DNA of 22,390 nt from assembly GCA_003427395.1 (NCBI GenBank), contig BFEA01000478.1, forward strand, positions 114,800 to 137,189, given 5' to 3'. This document shows, one piece after another, positions 16,506 through 22,390 of this stretch. This stretch comes from Chara braunii. Taxonomy: Eukaryota > Streptophyta > Charophyceae > Charales > Characeae. The stretch's first letter is position 1, and every line of letters starts with the position of its first letter. The position numbers and the translations under genes were made by a program. The notes beneath the pieces were generated by a model. It had not been told where the DNA came from and did not search any database. It saw only the letters and a list, made by a program, of their open reading frames with translations.

Positions 16506-17310
16506 GCTGAGCTCGAAACCCACCGAAAGGTCTTCGATATGCCGTAAGTGCTGTAGCCCTGTAACTGGTTCGATTTTTTTTTAGTGGTCAAAGTTGCATT
16601 GAGACTAGTATCGGCTTCTGAACGAGAAGATTGTTCGGGTCGAGGAAGATGCTCTGGATCCGAGTCTACATTTGGCGGTGACGGTCATGTAACTGGTCAG
16701 GTAACTGGACTCTAGGACGAAGATGAACCTGACCGTGAACACTGACATCGTACACATTGAGTTTTCCAACTCTCAATTTCGTATGCTACTGAATGGACGA
16801 AGTAGTGGATCTGGGGGGGTGTGCAGGTGTCAGATGTGTGGTAGTCAGATATGGGATAATGTTCTTGACAGCTTAGAACATTCTGTTGGAGTCTTTTTCT
16901 GGAGGACACCGACGCGTGAAGAACCTCGCATTCTAACAAGGTTATGGCCATTCCGTCAGGTCACTGGATTGAACCGTTTCTCTCCGTGTGCCAAGTGGGT
17001 ACCAACGTATACCAAGAGATTCGATATTAAACCACCAGGAAGAGCCGCCTCTGAAACTGGCGGCACTCCGCATGCACGAATGTGGCTGGAAACAACCTCG
17101 GTTTGCCAGTTCTAAGTGCGCTGGTTGAAACACGGTTCCTTCCCCCACCTGGAAAACAAATTGCGCGGCATCTTTTGCGAGTTCAGGTGCGGGGACCGAA
17201 ATGGCTGCCGGCGGCAGCTAAAATGACGGCAGTGCCGGTGTGTTCCTTGACACGAAGGGCCGATTGTAAGGTTAACATCGATAGGTAGACAGACAAAAAA
17301 CATGCGAGCA

Positions 17311-17341
17311 GGTGATTCCGTTGATGGCAATCTGGGTAAGG
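17311..17341 (+). repeat. Dispersed repeat, copy 1 (second copy 18282-18312)
   Basis: GGTGATTCCGTTGATGGCAA followed by TCTGGGTAAG recurs 970 bp downstream with two mismatches. Read on the - strand both copies encode PDCH(Q/K)RNHL. Origin unknown. Confidence 0.8.
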
Positions 17342-17432
17342 TTGGTTTAAACTGTTTTTTTTTTGTTTTTTTACTTTTAACTGCCCAGCACACGCAGGGA
17401 GCAATGAACATGGGAGTATACATAATCGCGTT

Positions 17433-17506
17433 GCGATGGTATACTGACAAAATCAAGGACAAGGGAGGAGCGATGGTAGACTGACAAAATTAAGGACAAG
17501 GGGGAA
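17433..17506 (+). repeat. 37-bp tandem repeat, two copies
   Basis: GCGATGGTA(T/G)ACTGACAAAAT(C/T)AAGGACAAGGG starts at 17433 and again at 17470. Confidence 0.88.
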
Positions 17507-19640
17507 GAGATGAGAGGAAGAAGAGGACGATACGAAACAGACAGTTAAAGCCAATCCGAGCACAGGAGCGGGTCTTAGTCAAAATCGAAAAAAGAAGCAC
17601 ATCAAGACGTGCGACAGTGCTGAAAAAAGAAATGTACCCTATGAAAAATTTGGAGACTCGGCTTACCTGACAACGATGGCTGGACACGAGGTGCAGGCAA
17701 GAAATACAGGACTACACGATGTGCTCCGAATGTATTTTTTCGACCGGAGGTATGAACTGACGTGTGGAATGTGGAACTTGGAACTTAATGGAAACGAAAC
17801 TGGCAAACGGAAAACTGTATAGAGCTTTGAATGACAACGATGCCAATAGTGGACAAACATCTATTTGGCAGAGTCCCAGAGGAAAGACATCATCAATAGC
17901 TAGTAGAAGAGGAAGAGGGGGCGAGGAACGAGAAAGAGTGAAAGAGGGGCGGGAAAAGGACTCAGGACTCTGGACTGAAAGTCGATATCTTGGCATGGCA
18001 AGTCGAGGTGCTGCGGGGAGGGCTGCCAGGGTGACCTTGTATCACCACCGTGGCAATGGTCATTGTCAGCCAGGGTGGCAGGAGGATAAACCTCAGCTCA
18101 GCAATGGTGATTTAGCGATCACCACTGGGTTCACAGATTGGGAAGTACCTGTTTCCTCTTCGCAGTAGTGATGATGTCAGCCTCCTACTAGAAGGAATAC
18201 CTGAAGGGTGTGCATTGTTGGGGAGGGGCTTGGAGTGGGGCAATGATGAGAGGGGAAGACCTGAAGAATTGCATTGCCTGAGGTGATTCCGTTTATGGCA
18301 ATCTGGGCAAGAGGTTCCTGTTGAACGTGATCGAGGCCTGCACACGGGTGGTGGTGGTAATCAGCGAGAGAGGGGGGAAAGAATGTGGAGGAGGTTGTGG
18401 CGCAAGGACGAGGGCACTGACGGTAAGGGGATCAAGGACTGCAGGCCCTGGGTGAGAGGAGGAAAACAGGAGCGGCTGTTAAGGGAGAGAAGGACGGTGG
18501 TGTAGATGACATAGAAATATCGATTGCAATCCTTTCCTCCATTGTTGAAGAGAGAACGTTGACAGGATGTGCGAACAGGAGAGGAGAGAGAGAGGTGGAG
18601 GTAGGGGAGCGCAGGCGGCTGGGTGAAAACTCTATAGGTTTCACGTTCGCGCGAATGTGCTCGTGAACATGTTTGGCCAAACATAATTGTTTCTCATTAA
18701 AAAAAAAAAAAGAAGGTATTTTTTGGGTTTTTGATTTTTGACTCGTGATTGGCTACGAATTTCAACATGATTCCAAGGCAAAAGTTGCTTGCATTGTTGT
18801 TTTACATAACATATATACTTCTCAGATTTTCTGAGAAATGTTTTTTTTTTTAATTAATATTTTTTACTTTTGCATTGAAGGGTTTGGGGAGCTTGTTCAC
18901 GTTCGCCTCCGAATGCGAACACGGTGCTACGTAGCATGATTGCTCGGGTTTCTAACGAAGAGTGTTTGGAGATAGCGGATATCCTCCTAACGGAAACATG
19001 AACCGAGCGCACGCGTAGGGAGAGAGAGAGAGAGAGATAAGAACATGAGCGCATGATCCTTTGTGTGTGGCTGTCCCCGTTGATGTGTGTGTGGCGCATC
19101 ATTGTCTGTGTATGAGAATGAGACAGATGTTGAATCAAGGATATGAGTTGCGTGGTCTTCGTCCACGTGGGAAGCGCAAGCGAGATATTGCGCATTATAA
19201 GGTTCAGCAACAACAATTCTGCCATTTGCACACGTCTTTCTCTCTCTCTCTCTCTCCCTCTCCCGACTGCCCCTCATTTGTCTCTTCTTGCAAGTGCAGG
19301 AAAACATGCGCGCTGAACATTTTTCTACAGCCTCTTCAGCCGTATTAGTCAATTCTTTTTCCCCTTAGTCAAAGGTAGTGGTGGAGAAATAGTTGCAACA
19401 GGCTTCATGGAGGGTGAAAAGAGAGACAGAGGGGAAAACGTTTGTGTTTTTCAATAAGGCAAAGAACTCCCTTCAGATTGATGAGAAAAGGTAGAGTGCA
19501 GGGGAAAAGTCAAGTTTAGTCCAAACGGTCTGGATGGGCTGAAAGGTGCAGGCCTGGGCCGCACCACTTATAGGACCACAGCCAAGTACGGGTGTCTATC
19601 TTATGAAATTTCCCCAAACACTTGCAAAGCCCTCGTTAAA

Positions 19641-22044
19641 GAAAAGTTACCTTTCCAGCTACCATTCCAACCTAAAAGAATGACCGATATGACGACTGAG
19701 GAAAATGCCCAAGTTGAATAAATGCTTTCTCCTTGGATTGTGAATACCTCAAATGAGACAAATCCGCCGAAATCGGGAAGCCATCCTAAGAAAACTTGGG
19801 TGCCGCTGAATGTGAATCAGATATTTGTCATTTACTTTTGGCCTTAAGTGATGCACTGTACATTTTTTTGGAATGAGGATAGCCAATGATCATTACTAAT
19901 CACCATTCATAATAATGATTTATAAAAAAAAGGAAGGAAGGAAAGAAAGATAAAAAAAAAAAAAGATGAGTGATAGTGTCGTTGATAATCACGCATCATA
20001 AAAAAATGACAATAATGTTGACGAGCATATCGACCTGGGTGTGCATTAAGGAAATATGCACGAGGGTCCGATTGGCCATGTTACGTTGGATGATGTTAAG
20101 TGTGAAAAAACAAGGATGGAAGTGTTGCTTCCAGCGAACGAGTCATCCATACCTCTCACATATTCCTATGAAAAATCAGGGTTGTGCAAGGTAGATCCTC
20201 CAAGAGTTGTCATTTTCCTTAGGTGGGTGTATCCTTGTTGAATGACTAGCACACATATGGCGACCTATAGTACCCTATACTTGCCGCAACAGAGATGAAC
20301 GAGACATGGTTGACGGAGTCCTCAATTTTCAGACCACTTGTCAGGTCATTTATAACAAAACCTAAGGGGCACTTCAACCAAACTTGCCACCAATTCATAG
20401 AGCGGAGATCATACTGACTACTTACAAAACAAAAATTGAAAATAAAACTTTAGAATCCTATAAAACAACGAGGTAAAAGTGTGTTTTCATGAAAAGTTCA
20501 CTCATTTCAGTTTTCAGGATTTTCAGGATTTTTCAGGGCTAGCCAAAGGAGTCAACTCCAAGACCCCAACAAACGTCAAACTTGGCACACAAACCTTGAC
20601 CAAATAGGGCAAAAGAAAAATAAAACAAAGAAAATAAAAAAAAATGATCTTCAATGCACTTTTGAGGGGTGAGGGGTTAACCAGGGCCAAAAAGTGGGGG
20701 TCCCTGTTAACCGCTTATGAGGTGGACCAGCCAAGGGTATTTTTTTACTCGCTACAACATAGGAGAAGTGCCTGGTAATATTGTCTCTGACCGTTACTTA
20801 GGGGGCTAAACTCCTAAGCCGGGTTGAATTAGCCTTACGTCTTGAATCATTCAAATCCCAGTTAATAGTAAGCAATATGTCAGCATGCATTTGGCCAATC
20901 AAACTCGGAGCTATTCATGAATTCCGCCGATTAGGCGAGGCTACGATGTCTTTTTTTTTTTTTCTTTTCTTTTTTTGTTTGTTTAGTTTCTCTAATCTAA
21001 GGCGCCTCTTTTTTAGGCGCCTTTCTTATGCAGAATGCTTAAGGGTCAGCTAAGGACCGTTCTAGGCCAAATGTAGGGTTTTTCCCTCGAATGTCATCGT
21101 GAGACCTCTCACTTTTGGTCGCCTGTCAAGGAAAGATTTGTGAGGTGGCAGTGAGTCATTGTTCAGCAACAAACTTGATTTTCTGCCACATACAAACCCA
21201 TCCAACGACCGATCGTAATAAGGAGATAATGAAAAAAATTTGCCCTATAAAGATTCTGGTTGACTTGTACTCCCAAACGTAACAAGGACGTGTAAATGCC
21301 CCCTTGTGTACATGATCTAATCCTTACGAGCAGGAAAGAGATCCCCTCGATTTGAGTCATGTGTTAACCTTGTGTGTTGACCTACGCCATACACCCATTT
21401 TACGGAGGGTCTAGTAAAACCTTTTGGATAAAGCAAAAATATTATATTACATTTAACTTAAACAAAATGCATCACCAAGAATGTAAAGGATTTTTAATTT
21501 TTCAAGTGTATATCTAATGTGGTTGTGTGAGCATGTACTGAGTTTATTACACGTATATTAGAACATAGTTTCAAATGGGCAAAAAAACATGCGTGGGTAA
21601 AAAAACATTTGCCAAGTTCGGAAAGGAAAGTGGTAAATGGAAGGGTAGAAATTTTGGATTTTTTTACACATCACATGAAGCAGCGTGGTGGAAATTCTTG
21701 GAAACAAATAATGCAGGCTCATAATACAAACAGACAAAAAAAAAAAAAAACACACTCCAAAGCACTATAAAACCCTATTCAAAATATTTTTTGAAGTTTG
21801 CAAAAACATTATCCGAATTTGGTGTTTCTGTCAACTTTGTCGTTATTGGTCAACATAAGTCGAAACTGAATATACTTGTAGCATAAAACACATACATATC
21901 ACACACACACAAAAAAGCAAAAATTTAGGAAATATAATATTGTCAGTGAAAAATTCGCCGAAATGATACCACATATTAACCATTAGTGTCGAAAAGGCAA
22001 TTAACGTATCGCAACCATGTTGTCAGGTTGGGTGTCATAACTAC
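19641..22044. other. No gene recognised; A-rich + strand
   Basis: No long open frame. Features seen: an imperfect inverted repeat around 20676-20721 (GGTTAACCAGGG and CCCTGTTAACC), a GGCGCC hairpin (20999-21023), and a 28-bp segment at 21573-21600 that is an inverted fragment of the downstream 156-bp repeat. The A-rich bias could mean an intron or transcript on the - strand. Confidence 0.5.
20999..21023. repeat. Perfect 9-bp hairpin with GGCGCC arms
   Basis: AAGGCGCCT (20999-21007) and AGGCGCCTT (21015-21023) are exact inverted copies with a 7-nt T-rich spacer. Confidence 0.88.
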
Positions 22045-22356
22045 AGGGGTCCGTCCTGGTGTCAGATGGGGAAAGGGACAAAAAAAAAACAACGGATCTA
22101 TCTTACCCGCGCGTGCCCATTCCAGATCGGCAACTGTTTGCTTTACCCACGCATGTTTTTTTTGCCCATTCAAGTTTTAAACATGTCATGTGTGCTTTTT
22201 AGGGGTCCGTCGTGGTGTCAGATGGGGAAAGGGACAAAAAAAAAAACAACGGATCGATCTTGCCCGCGCGTGCCCATTCCAGATCGGCAGCTGTTTGTTT
22301 TACCCACACATGTTTTTTTTACCATTCAAGTTTTAAACATGCCGTGCGCTTCACAG
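22045..22356 (+). repeat. 156-bp tandem repeat, two copies
   Basis: Units start AGGGGTCCGTC at 22045 and 22201, with about 90 percent identity by eye, sharing GGTGTCAGATGGGGAAAGGG, an A run, CAACGGATC, CCCGCGCGTGCCCATTCCAG and TTCAAGTTTTAAACATG. An inverted 28-bp fragment of the unit is at 21573-21600. Confidence 0.9.
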
Positions 22357-22357
22357 G

Positions 22358-22390
<33 letters not shown>
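22358..22390 (+). repeat. A run at the window edge
   Basis: 33 consecutive A residues reach the end of the window; the true length and what follows are unknown. Confidence 0.95.

Larger units (their letters stand above)
16506..19640. other. No gene recognised; purine-rich + strand in parts
   Basis: Open frames at 16723-17115 (130 codons) and 17764-18168 (134 codons) on + show no domain I recognise. The + strand is purine-rich around 17880-18620. A 37-bp tandem repeat (17433-17506), a 31-bp dispersed repeat (17311 and 18281), a GA microsatellite (19020-19036) and a TC tract (19240-19256) lie here. Confidence 0.55.

Noticed and set aside
16723-17115. 130-codon + strand open frame as a gene
   Set aside because: No domain recognised, no clear context, and length is within chance expectation; only noted as unassigned.
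17764-18168. 134-codon + strand open frame as a gene
   Set aside because: Its charged middle reflects the purine-rich DNA, and no family resemblance was seen.
1-22390. tRNA, rRNA genes or CRISPR arrays
   Set aside because: No cloverleaf with a TTCGA arm, no rRNA-like segment and no regularly spaced repeat-spacer array was seen by eye.

Overview
The window suggests a nuclear locus of a streptophyte (a charophyte alga or other land-plant relative). One split gene on the + strand encodes a plant-type UBP1/TIA-1-like RNA-binding protein. Eight exons, all with GT-AG borders and matching phases, run from 1465 to 13846 and join into one open frame of 341 residues plus a stop. Introns are long (376 to about 2,480 bp) and T-rich. 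The plant-style end of RRM3 and the start of the tail (CSWGSKPTP) support the streptophyte reading. A large-intron charophyte such as Chara is only a guess. The start of the gene, including most of RRM1, lies left of the window.

Layout. 1-1464 is intron (or upstream) sequence rich in repeats. It carries three copies of a short repeat, one of which (1111-1177) has the conserved core of a type III hammerhead ribozyme. Four degenerate copies of an 85-bp repeat lie between them. 1465-13846 is the UBP1-like gene. Its introns carry a second, mutated hammerhead (8601-8661), a possible third relic (4020-4053), several short tandem repeats and microsatellites. The last exon is duplicated: a truncated copy A (13210-13338) precedes the complete copy B (13475-13846). 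Between them lies a 25-nt inverted arm that could base-pair with the start of either copy and hide either 3' splice site. 13847 to about 14433 is probable 3' UTR and flank, followed by a 57-nt T tract. From about 14.5 kb to the end I recognise no gene. That region holds direct and inverted repeats, purine-rich and A-rich stretches, and a 156-bp tandem duplication ending in a 33-nt A run at the window edge.

How it may fit together. UBP1/TIA-1 proteins bind U-rich RNA and act in splicing, mRNA stability and stress granules. A UBP1-like gene with a duplicated terminal exon, a competing RNA hairpin and long U tracts is a plausible case of structure-controlled or self-regulated splicing. The intronic hammerheads look like remnants of a retrozyme-type non-autonomous element. 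All functional statements beyond the exons and base-pairing are inference; no searches or folding programs were run.
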